Below, in pieces: positions 11,967-22,000 of a stretch of 64,000 bases of DNA. A model generated the notes under the pieces. The model was not told the DNA's origin, ran no database searches, and was given only the letters and a program-made list of their open reading frames with translations. A program made the position numbers and the translations under genes. Each line of letters starts with the position of its first letter. Positions within the stretch are counted from its first letter, which is position 1. Source of the stretch: Sporothrix humicola (Eukaryota > Ascomycota > Sordariomycetes > Ophiostomatales > Ophiostomataceae); assembly GCA_021396245.1 (NCBI GenBank), contig WNYE01000120.1, forward strand, positions 1 through 64,000, read 5' to 3'.

Positions 11967-13766
11967 ATGGCGAGAACTCGAGCACCTTCTAACCTACTGA
12001 GTTTGGTCGAGTCGGATTCGGAGGACGACCTGGGAGTTTTCAAGATCAAGACCGCGGCAACAACAACAACTATAAAAGCGAAAGCAACAAAGGCGACAGC
12101 AAAGACAACTGCAGCATCCAAAACCAAAACCATTCGCGACATGCCTGCAGCAAAGAGAGGACGGCCCTCGGCCACGTCGGCGGCCACGGCCACGACAACG
12201 ACAGCAAACAAGGTCACTAAACCAGCACAAAAGACGGCAGCGACGCGTCGTGCCGGCGAACGGAGGGGAGCGGCTGCCGCAGCAGCTGTCCATGCAGACG
12301 AATCCATGACGGCGACGACTACCACAACAACAAAGTCACGAAGCCAGCGCGTGCTCGCCGACAAGACCAACGAGATGGCCGTTGAGCCGGCCGAAACCAC
12401 AGCAGCACCAGCCAAGGCACGCGGCCGGCCAGGGCGGAAGGCAGCGGCAGTAGCAGCTCCTGAGGCCGAGGAAGATAACGAGGACGATTCCAAGATGGAA
12501 GACGACGACGCACCAGCTCCCAAGAAGCGTGGACGAGGCCGGCCCAAGGCGGCGGCAGTAACAACCAACGAGAACGAAGACCCTCAAGCAACAAAGCCGG
12601 CCAAGCGCGGACGGCGGTCGGCGGCATCTGCGGTCGACGAGGACGTGTCAATGGCGACGGACGGTGACGAGACAGGCGCGATCGAGGAGGAGGCCGAAGC
12701 AACAAAGCCCGACTTTGCCGACACGATGGAGATTGAGACGGCAGAGCCCAAGAGCGTGGATGTGACGAGCAGCACGTTCCAGTCGCCACAGCGCCGGAGC
12801 AGACCACAAGCAGTGCCATCCTCTGTTTCTCGCGCTCGGGGGACAACGACAACAGCATCCGCAGGCGGCTCAGACGACGCGTCGGTGCGCCGGCGACTGG
12901 GTGAAATCACAAAGAAGTACGACGCGCTCGAGTCACGGTACCGTGACCTCAAGGAGATTGGCGTCAAGGAGGCAGAGCGCAACTTTGACCGACTCAAGAA
13001 GCAAGGCGAGGACCGCGCAAAGGGTAGGTCCCAAGTCCCAACACGCCCGTACAACTTACTCTGAGTTTGAAACACCGCTAACAACACAACAGCATCTAAT
13101 GAACTCATTGCAAGCCTCAAGGCTGAAGTTGCGTCGTTCCGTGATCTGGCCAAGGACGGTGCCAAGGCCAAGCGGGACTGGGAGGCGAGTGAAGCTCGTG
13201 CTTCGGATCTGCAGGCACAGGTGATCGAGCTCAAAAAGGCACTCGACGAGGCCAAGGCAGCATCCAAGACGCTCTCGACGAAACTGGCCGCTGCACGCAC
13301 AGCAGCCGAGATGCCCGCCCTCCCGGCTGGTATGACCGTGCCCGGCAGTGCCATCAAGTCTGGATCGTCCAAGGCGGCGCCCGCAAACGCTCGCGCTGCC
13401 GTCGAGGCCATGCAGGCCAACAGCCAGACGGCGCAGCTCAAGGAGGACTTGTACGGTGACCTGACTGGTCTGCTGGTGCGCTCGGCTATGCGCCAGGGCG
13501 GCCGCGAAATGTACGACTGCATCCAGACGGGCCGTAATGGCAGCCTGCACTTTAAGCTGTCGATCGACGAGGACGATGTCGAGACAAGCAACGGTGGTGA
13601 TGGCGAGAGTGCACAGTTTGTCTACACGCCGCAGCTCGACAGCCGGCGCGACGCGGCCCTGATCGAGCAGCTGCCAGACTATCTGGTCGAGGAGATTTCG
13701 TTCCCACGCATGCAAGCAGCCAAGTTCTACAAGCGCGTGATGCAAGCCCTGACGGAGGACCAGTAG
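11967..13766 (+). CDS. CSM1: Monopolin complex subunit Csm1/Pcs1
   Basis: Kinetochore/rDNA clamp protein that crosslinks microtubule-attachment sites and supports faithful chromosome segregation. One 69-bp intron (13024-13092, phase 1) gives 576 residues. Residues 1-290 are disordered, Ala/Thr/Lys-rich and carry four AT-hook-like motifs (KRGRPS, ARGRPGRK, RGRGRPK, KRGRRS). A long coiled coil runs from about residue 305 to 450. It ends in the globular Csm1 domain containing LYGDLTGLLVRSAMR and the FVYTPQLDSRRDAALIEQLP block, then a hydrophobic YLVEEISFPR strand. The C-terminal domain and preceding coiled coil identify the family; the AT-hook-rich tail is an addition relative to yeast Csm1. Confidence 0.85.
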
Positions 13767-14032
13767 AGCGGGAAGGCCAAGGGCCGTGCCTGAACCGGAG
13801 CGAGACGATGAGATGTGGTATGGCGTTTGATTTTTTTTTTTTTGGCGTTTTTATGTTTACCGGTTGCGCATCATCTTGTTTCTGTTTTTAACTTCATTTG
13901 ATTTATTTGCCACTATTGTATGATATCGAGAGGGTGCGGGTTTTTACGAAGCATATTTTGTTCTATGGGATTCTCATACTAATAAAAAAAACTATGAACA
14001 TCTTCACCCCGGCGGCCGACTTATCACGAGCA

Positions 14033-16232
14033 TCACTGAACACTAAACGCATTCCATGTCTTATCTCCCGTACCCAGATTAGAGGCAACCTCGTCGGCGT
14101 GTGGTCGTTTAACACCGCGACTCCCAGTCCCCTCAACGACCTCTACCTCCATTCGAGCAGCCGCTGCTCTAACGAACGGCCAAGTTGTCACGGGCGGCAT
14201 GGGTGGCATGGTTGCCAAAGCGGGCCGTCCAGAAGAGTTCGGGGAGTTTTTCGGTGTCTGGTTCTTTTTGCGAGTTGTTGACATTGTGGCGTATCCGCTG
14301 ACATGGGATGTCGTGGTCGGAGGTGACGTTGTCATCTTTACAGATCTCGGCGCTGTTGGCGTGGTAGTTGCCCGCCCTTTTGCTTCACCAGCAGCACTCG
14401 ACCCGGGCTGGCCGCCATGGGCAGCTTCTTGTCCCCGGCCGCGAGGCCCGCCTGCCCTGATCAGCCTCCCCGCCCTCTCGGAAAATAGTCCCAAAAAGCA
14501 CGCCTTCTCGACCACGTCACCGTCCGCATACTCTCCTGCCAGGGCCACTATGCCCTGCATGGCCCAGTCGACGAACTGGAGCCGCAGATCCTGGTTGAGG
14601 AGTCGCAATATGGCCGCTCTCGACAGCAGTGACGGACTGGTGTTCCACCGCATCGGCGCATTGTTAATGGCGCCGGTAAAGAACGCTCCCGGGTTCTTGA
14701 GGAAGCAGTCAAGAGCCTTAAGAAAAAACACGCCGCTGTCTTCGCCCGACTGTCTCTTGAGGCCAGTGTCGGGTGCGGTGAAAGTGATGTTGTGCAGCCC
14801 CGAGGCCATACAACCCTGTTTCTGCAGATAGCCCAGGATGGCCACGGCCTCGGCTGAGTGGGTTTCGTTTGTGGAGGAAGCACCATCGACAACGGCAAAC
14901 ACGAGTCTCTGCGACGACCGCCGGCTGACAAAGACGCCGTACCAGCCGTCCGTTTCGTCAAAGACGGGGAAGACGAGACAGTCGTTCTCGTTCCCAAGCA
15001 GACGGGGCGAGATTGTCAGTGTCGGCAGCCCCAGAGACGACGCCTGCCTCTCCATCTGCGCGTGCCTTTTCCAGAACTCGGTCGGGAAGACGAGCACATT
15101 GCTCTGCGTCTTGCCCTTTTTTTTCAAGAGAGCCATGAATGCGTCGATAATCTCGGCCGTGAGGGGCACCGCAGTGTCCTCCATGGCCTGGAGGGCACGC
15201 CGTTTGGCGATAAAGGAAACACGGACGCCGTCTGGGTTGGAGATGGAGCCGGGGCTGCTGGTGGTGGTGTTGCTGCTGCTTTGGCCAGCGACTTGAGGGA
15301 TCTTGGGAGAGGGACTGGCGTTTGTTGTTCCGTCCAGCTGAGTCTGTGCATGTGTCTGTGTCTGTGCATGTGTCTGTGTGCCTGCATCCTCTTGCTTGGT
15401 ATGTTGGCTGCTTGTCGATGGCAATGGCACAGCCTCCCCGACGTTTGCCTCCTGAAAGTCGGCCTCCTGGGTGATGGTCTCGGCGCTGGCGGACTTGGCT
15501 GACACAGTGTTCTCGTCTCTCCTATAGACGAAATCCTTGTCCAGTCGCGCCCGTTTGTTTGGAAAGACCAGCCGGCGACGTGAAGGTGAAGGTTCAGGTT
15601 CCTGGCGAGGCTCATGGGCGGGCTGTTAACATTAGTAGCCGAACGGGACTGGGAAAAAGAGAGGCAGAAAAACATGGTGCGGACCACTCACCAGATCGTC
15701 GACGTCCGGTCGAGATACCTTCTCAACGACCATGGACACCTCGCACTTGCCAATGGCTGTCAACGTGCCGTCGCCATTGTCCCGAAAGGCCGTTTCGGCG
15801 TGGTGGTACTGAAAAATCAGTTTCACTTCATATTCTTCACCTTTGGATTCATAGAACTCAACTCACCCTCCAGTGGCCCCCAAGACCGCGCAACTCTTCA
15901 ATCACCGAGCCACAGTCTTTGACAGGACAGGTCCAGTACTTTTCTTTCGGGCCTGGGAAAGCATATCCTGCCGGGAAGAGAACGTTTTTCTTGGACTCGA
16001 TCTTGGTTCCTCGTCGCACTTGGAGATACGCTCGTCCAGGCTCGGCCGTTGAGATCTGCCGCCCGGTCCCGTAGAACCGTGACTGAGGCGCCGGGATGCT
16101 GGTTGGACTCGATGCTACAATGGTATCGCCTGCACGGCTCGTCGCCGGCGTGTCTGGAAAGGGTAGAGTGGGCATGGCTGGTTGTTGATTTGAAGCTGAA
16201 GAGCCAAAGGTTGAATCTCGGGTTGGAAGCAT
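14033..16232 (-). CDS. Zinc-finger plus degenerate Ulp1/C48-like domain protein, paralogue A
   Basis: Unrecognised family; function unknown. Three exons (15867-16232, 15692-15808, 14033-15622) with introns 15809-15866 and 15623-15691, both phase 0 with GTGAGT donors and CAG acceptors, give about 690 residues. Order: a PGRAYLQV block; a C2H2-like finger (C-x4-C-x12-H-x3-H) whose second His pair is on exon 2; an AFRDNGDGTLT block; a Thr/Gln-His repeat (15345-15385); then a region resembling the Ulp1/SENP fold with LVFPVFDE, DGWYGVFV, VVDGAS and SGEDSGVFFLKAL. Where Ulp1 proteases have His-Trp, Asp and Asp-Cys-Gly, this protein has Gly-Trp, Asp and Asp-Ser-Gly, so the catalytic His and Cys appear lost. 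A basic, Pro/Thr-rich tail follows. An extra upstream exon cannot be excluded. Paralogue B lies 1.6 kb upstream in the same orientation. Confidence 0.7.
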
Positions 16233-17795
16233 AGCGCTGGAAACGAAAAGCAAATGTAAGAATAACACAAAAAATCAATGCGAAAACTGACAGCTGAAGC
16301 TGGAATAGATATAAAGGCTAAGAATGCAAGTTTGCTCTGAGAAACAAATGACTGAAAGGTTGATATATTCGGGTTTGAAGGTGAATGGTTGAAAGCTCAC
16401 TCGAAAGTGAGCTTTTGAGTTGTGAAAGAAAACAAATTGCTCCAAGAAGAAACATGAAGCGAGGAATAAATGGGCAGTTGTCAAATTTGGCTCGGATTGA
16501 ATTGATTTATTAGGTGAAAAGGTCAAGAGTCAAAACAAAGTGATAGAAATGTGACAACAACGGTTTGTACAACAATTAGGTTGTTGTCTTCTATTCATTG
16601 TCACACCATTCTCACGTCAAAATGTCGGATAGTCCATGTCAAATTACTCTCAACGCCTTGTCACATTCGCATCACTACGACAGCCTCTTTTCGCTTAATT
16701 AAGGCATACCATCTCAGTTGGTATCTTATCACACGCTCGTCAGTTCATAGGTCCTTCTTAAACATCACTTTATGTTTCTCCTAAATTAGAATAAAAACAA
16801 AGTGAACGCAGATCAGCGTTATCGTTTACTCAAACATAAATTCTACATTATCTCTTTTCGCCGTCGGTCAAATTTCTACCTTGTCGCACAGTTGCATACT
16901 TTGCGACGGGAGGCCTTCGACGAACACGAAATTTTTCCCCCGGCCCGTGTACGGGTGGCCGAAACGCTGTTTTGGATCGCGGCGGCCGGCCTGTGGCCGC
17001 TTCCCCCGAGGTCTTGTGATGTTGACAGCCTTCCGGCAAGATTGACCCCATGTAATAGCTAAAAAGCAATCTCAGTGGCTTAGTCGTTCTGAAAGTTCAG
17101 CTTTGCTTGAATGACAGTGCTTAAAATAAAAGAAAGATGGTGTGTGGCTCGTGCCCGGGTCGCCTTTGGTCGCTTCCCCGAGGCCTTACGTGGGGGTGCC
17201 CTCGGCGCGTAAGAGTTTTTGGAAGGCATACAGTAAAAATGATGGCATGTTTTTTGGATATTATCGTCTCTTGGTCTTTGACAGTGGAATAGAAGCCTAT
17301 TTTACAATTATCTGAAAATTCGTCAAACTGTATTTTAAAGAGTAACGTACGTTTTAAAAGACCGTGTAGCGCTCAGTCTACCTTTTGGTGGACATCTACC
17401 TACGCCTTAAAGTCTTAACCAGTTCTCTTGAGAACTACTAATATTTTATGCTGAATCTGTAATAAAATAGCCTTAATTCGTCATTGAATTAAGTAATTTT
17501 GCTTTTTATTTTACATTCTTAATAATAATAAAAACCTTGTTCATTTACCTTAAAGAGATGCAATTAAAGTTTAACCTAGTAACCAATGTATGGTAAAAGG
17601 TAATCGGAGTTAGTAAAGTTGAAAAATAGGTTGTTAAAATGTAAAGTTATAATATAAATGTCAAAATATTAAAAATATTATAGAGTAAAAAGGGAGGAAA
17701 TAAAGGAAAAGATAGTTTTAACAATGTGATAGGAAGGGGGTGGGGGGTGGAAGATGCCGAATATTCTCGCGTCTTTTGGAGCACGTCGTAAAAGC
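16233..17795. other. AT-rich spacer between tandem paralogues A and B
   Basis: No supported gene. The 16250-16800 part is moderately AT-rich upstream DNA of paralogue A. Two short GC-rich islands (about 16970-17025 and 17140-17210) resemble each other around a GGYCGCTTCCCC-GAGG core. The 17240-17720 part is strongly AT-rich; for example only 11 of 60 bases at 17641-17700 are G or C, against mostly GC-rich neighbours. This looks like decayed, possibly RIP-mutated, repeat DNA, but no coding remnant is readable. Confidence 0.6.
16392..16415. repeat. Perfect 10-bp inverted repeat with CGAA loop
   Basis: AAAGCTCACT (16392-16401), loop CGAA, then AGTGAGCTTT (16406-16415). It lies about 160 bp upstream of paralogue A in non-coding DNA. 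It could be a transcript hairpin, a binding palindrome or a transposon footprint; nothing discriminates among these. Confidence 0.8.
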
Positions 17796-19963
17796 TTATT
17801 CAAAAAACGGGATGCTATTTTCGGGCTCGTTATCCTCCATTTGGGCTTCAGCAGCCCGGCTGAAATGGGCGCCTCCGGTACCAGAGTGTAAACCGAGGTG
17901 TCGTAATCGTGGAGTACCGGGCTCGTTGTAGTGATATCGCTCGCCGTTAACAGTTTGGGTGGACGATTCGATTTGAAGAGGACGCGGTTCGGGTCGAGTG
18001 GAGGAGGCAGAAGGACCAATTCCTGTAACTACGGTTTCCGAGTGTTGGGCGGCGGAAGGAGGAATAGAAGTCCCCGGCCTGTCATTCAGCAGTGCAAAGG
18101 TGCTATTTGTGTGTGGGAGTTGGGATTGGCTGTCCTGTGTCATGATTTCGTCCACATCCACGACAGGCAATCTGTTGACGATGATGGCGCTTGGGGAGGC
18201 TTTTTTTGCCAGATTGTCGAGAAGGGACCGCTGATGAACTGGGTCAGCGCCCGTAGCAGCTCTGTTAGATTTGAGGAAATTGTCGATAAATTCGTCACAT
18301 ATCTTGTCGGATTGTTTGTTCCTCAGCGAGGTACAGATGTCTGCGTGGGTTGTGTGGGCAGCAGAATATTTGGTTTCGTTGTTTTCAGCCCACACCACCA
18401 CGGGGTCTTCGCTTTCGATAGACGCGAAAAACGTGGAAGGGCTGGCTAAAAAGCAGCCCAATGCCTGAAGCAAAAACAGGCCATGCTCTCCACCCGGGGC
18501 GAGATCATGTTGTGGGGTTATTTGCGAGTAGTTCCGGGGCCGTTCCGGCACAAGGCCTTTGCTGAAGAGAAAATTGGTGATGCGCCCGACTGCTTCGTTA
18601 AAGAAGTGGGAGTCTTGCGGTCCAGGGTCCATAATGGCAAGCGGCAGGCGCGGGACGGACCGAAAATCCACAAAAATGCCGTACCAACAGGTGCTGTGTT
18701 CGATGGGGAAGACCAAGAATTTACACTCTTTGGCGTGTGGTGTGAGGACGTACTGGTCGTTAGTTAGGTCTAAGTCATCGGGGGCTTCGTCTCGCATAAT
18801 CCAAGCTGGAAAAACAAAGACTTCGCCATTTTGGTTGTACTGTTCTGTCAGCACCTTAATGTAGGCGTCAATGGTTTCGCCGGTGTAGCGGGCTTCTGGA
18901 TCTGATGGCACAGCGTTGAATTTGTGGTTAAAGTGCGCCACGAGGATGCTCCATTCCCTCTCGGGAGTCGGCTGTTCATCAGGTGTGGCACTAGATTGAT
19001 CGCGACGGCGGTCATCTTGTTCGTTGTCGGAGGACTCATTTTCGTCGTTCGAGAAGTTGCCATCGTCGCTATCGTCTACGATCTCGACTTCAATGTCGTC
19101 TTCCCTCCTTCGGGTACGACGTGACGGGTTAAGCGGCGTCTTTTTCTTCGACCGGCCACGGCCGCCACTGGAGGTGTGTTTTCTTTTCCGTGTGCTGCTC
19201 TGACCATCCTAGAAGGTCAGTACAATTGTGTAAGTTATGGGGGACATTTGAAGGTCTCAACTAAAGAATAAAGACAATACCGGCCTAGACGAAGCATTTG
19301 CTTCAGCTGATAATGTAGCGTTTGCTGCTATCACCGAGGGATCCTGCTCCACGACCATGGAGACATCACAGGTTCCGATGTTGGTGAGCGTCCCGTCTCC
19401 ATTGTCTCGGAAAGCAACGCCTGTGTGTCTTTGCTGTGTTTTTGAGCCACTTGATTAGTAGGATGTCATCGAAATGGACAGGGAAAAAATAGAAGAAAAA
19501 AAGAAGAAAAAGAACATACAGTCCAGTGGCGAGTGGTACCGCCCAGGTTCGATTTGCGGCCGCAGGTATCGACTGGACAGCGCCATTCTTTCCACTGATT
19601 TGGACTTTTCTGCCAGATGTTTCGAGGCGGAAATGTGTAGGACGACGGGAACAAAACATCACCCGCTCTTTTTCCCTTCCCATCGCTCTCGTACGGAAGC
19701 TTGAGGTATGCACGGCCTGGGTTGGCCATTCTGATCTCAGCCTCTAGCCCATAATGGACGCGACCGTTGCTGGCACTTTCGTCGTCATCGCTCCCGTTGG
19801 CGACGCTCCCGTTGCCACTGCTTCCCTCACCATTGTCTTCATGGTCGATGCTGTGACCACCAGCCACGGAGATGGAGTCGCTGCTATCCCGCTCACCGGG
19901 AAGAGGCCTGTATGCTGTTGGAATGATAATGCCTTTCATAGTGGACTGTGGTTGGCTGACCAT
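17796..19963 (-). CDS. Zinc-finger plus degenerate Ulp1/C48-like domain protein, paralogue B
   Basis: Tandem paralogue of the gene at 14033-16232; function unknown. Three exons (19520-19963, 19281-19433, 17796-19208) with introns 19434-19519 and 19209-19280, phase 0 and at the same relative positions as in A, give about 669 residues. It shares PGRAYLKL, the finger (C-x4-C-x11-H-x4-H), AFRDNGDGTLT and DVSMVVE, then a basic/acidic linker and the Ulp1-like domain (FLVFPIEH, TCWYGIFV, IMDPGP, PGGEHGLFLLQALGCF). The catalytic positions read Cys-Trp instead of His-Trp, Asp retained, and Glu-His-Gly instead of Asp-Cys-Gly, so protease activity is not expected. The start is the first in-frame ATG (19963); the frame is open upstream without ATG. 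Base use is less GC-biased than in neighbouring housekeeping genes. Confidence 0.7.
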
Positions 19964-22000
19964 GTTCTGTGAGAGAGTGGTCGGCTGTGTGGCCTCGAGG
20001 CGTCTTTCTTTGTCTTCTTTTTCGTTGTTGTGAGTCGTGGTCAATTAGGCGCTCTGGACTGGTCTTATATGGGCGACCTGTTTCACAATTATTCAAAGTG
20101 CAGTTTGGGCTTGGAGATGAAACAAAACAAACAATGTACGGAGTAGAGTAAAGTAGATAAGAGAAAGGCAGTATGAAGTAAGTAGATGGAGGTAATTGTG
20201 AAGAATAAAGCGTGTAAAAATTTCAAAAGTTACAAGTAAGGATGAGGGAAAAGGGGGCTTATTTATAGTCATTTTGCACAGCATTTTATCACTTTTTCTA
20301 CCTTGATTCGAAACGTATTCAAGTTAACACTTTCAACAACCGATTTCTAGGAAATTGACTTTAAAATCCTGTTATCTTTACTTTAAGCACCTTTAGTAAT
20401 ACCCAAGGCTTACAAGGTCACTTATTTTGTTGGTTTGGCCCCCAAGCAAACGCCTTACTTACACCGCCCCTTTTCCATACATAACCTCCCAATCCACCAT
20501 ATCCTATCATTTCTCTCTACAAAATAGTCGCCCACCTTGACTTCTTCATCTAGAAGGAGAAATTTTTTTCAATTTCGTACATTGCTCGTTTCATCAATGT
20601 CCATCTTACCCCCTTCTGGCTCATTATTTGCATCTTCTTGCTTCCACGGCCTTCGAGAACTAGAATCCTGTCGGTCCTGTGGCGCAGAGATATCACGCAG
20701 CGCCGTCAGGGGGCCGGCCTGTAAAGCGGCCGGAACATGCAGGCCGTTCCGAGATGGTGGGAGCAAAGACCACCTCATTTGAAAATTTTCTACATCCCAT
20801 TCTCTTTTCTCTTTCTCTGCGGTCTTAGACCTTGGCAAGACATTGACCATGAAGAACGTGCCGTCAAGGCCGACTATTTTCCAACCTTCTTTTGAGCTCC
20901 AAGACGGACAGATGATGCACCGTGAATGGGAGGCATCCCGCATGGGCGGTTAGAGATGAGCAACAGGCCGTTGACGGCAGACCGCGAACGATAGGCAACG
21001 AAGCAGACGGCTATGGCGGCATCGTGTCTTTGCAGGTCTCTTTCTGTTTGCAGTTTATTCTTGCGCATGTGAGCGACACCGACAAAAGACGGCGCGTATG
21101 AGCGGAGAGAATCGCTTGACCTCCCATTGCGGATCTCCTGAGTTTCGTTCCGCCCTTCCCACCCCTTCACCACGCAATGGGGGTACTTTTTGAGAATTTT
21201 TTCACATACCGGGTTCCTGGAAGATCCTTCTATCCTTCCAACCGCTTTCTGTGGCCATGGTACGAGAGCCTTTGATCTTTTGTCTCTCAACCCGTCGCCT
21301 AACTTCCAGAACAAGGCATTGTTGACAGTCCGCCCACCAGCAGTCACAGTCACGCCGACAAGAAAAAGAAATATACCCCTGTCAGTTCTCCAAAGGGATG
21401 TTGCCTACAAAACTGTCTTGTCCCTTTGGGGGTTGTCATACTCCTTGAAGAAAATTTGAGCAAGACAGCATTTTAAAAACTAAAAAAGGGTTGCGTTCGG
21501 GTCCCTATTTCCCAAGCAGGCGACGTTTGTGCCTTCATTTCAGTGGATGGGATGTCAACTTGCTGAAACTTGTTACTTGGAGCTTTTTGCAAGAGCGAAG
21601 TATACAAACACGAAGGGGCAGTGGTAGGAAAATAACAGGGGATGATTAAGCGACGTTGTACAATATTTCTGATGGCAGGCTGTTTTTGCACTTTTAAAAT
21701 TCTATAATCTCAGAAAACACGGGAAATGAACAATCCTCAGCCACCGGGGAATCAGTCCCGGGCCTAGACTTGCTTGTTTTGATTTTTCTTGCACGGCTTG
21801 CTCTGCACATATTCTTTGCGTGGTTGGTGAAGATTGCAACGCGTAAATTTTGTGCGCAAACATGAGCCTATAGAATGTATTTTTTGACGTGTTTTTATGT
21901 TGTTTCAAAGCCGTAGCAATGCGGATGGTATGCCAGCCCCTGAATATCCTTCCTTCGCCTCTTTCCCTTCTATTTTATTTTGACCCTTTACCCCCTTTTC
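19964..22000. other. Intergenic region between paralogue B and ARC1
   Basis: About 2 kb with no confident gene. 20150-20540 is AT-rich. 20569-20943 (minus) is an ATG-initiated frame of 124 codons, and 20874-21353 (minus) is a longer frame without an ATG at its open end; neither resembles a known family and no convincing splice joins them. 21470-22000 is AT-rich 3' flank of ARC1. Confidence 0.5.

Noticed and set aside
21970..21995. ATTTTGACCC run considered as the opposite terminus of the Tc1-like element at 45.1 kb
   Set aside because: Only about 10 bases match, it is 23 kb away, and it lies in the ordinary ARC1 3' flank.
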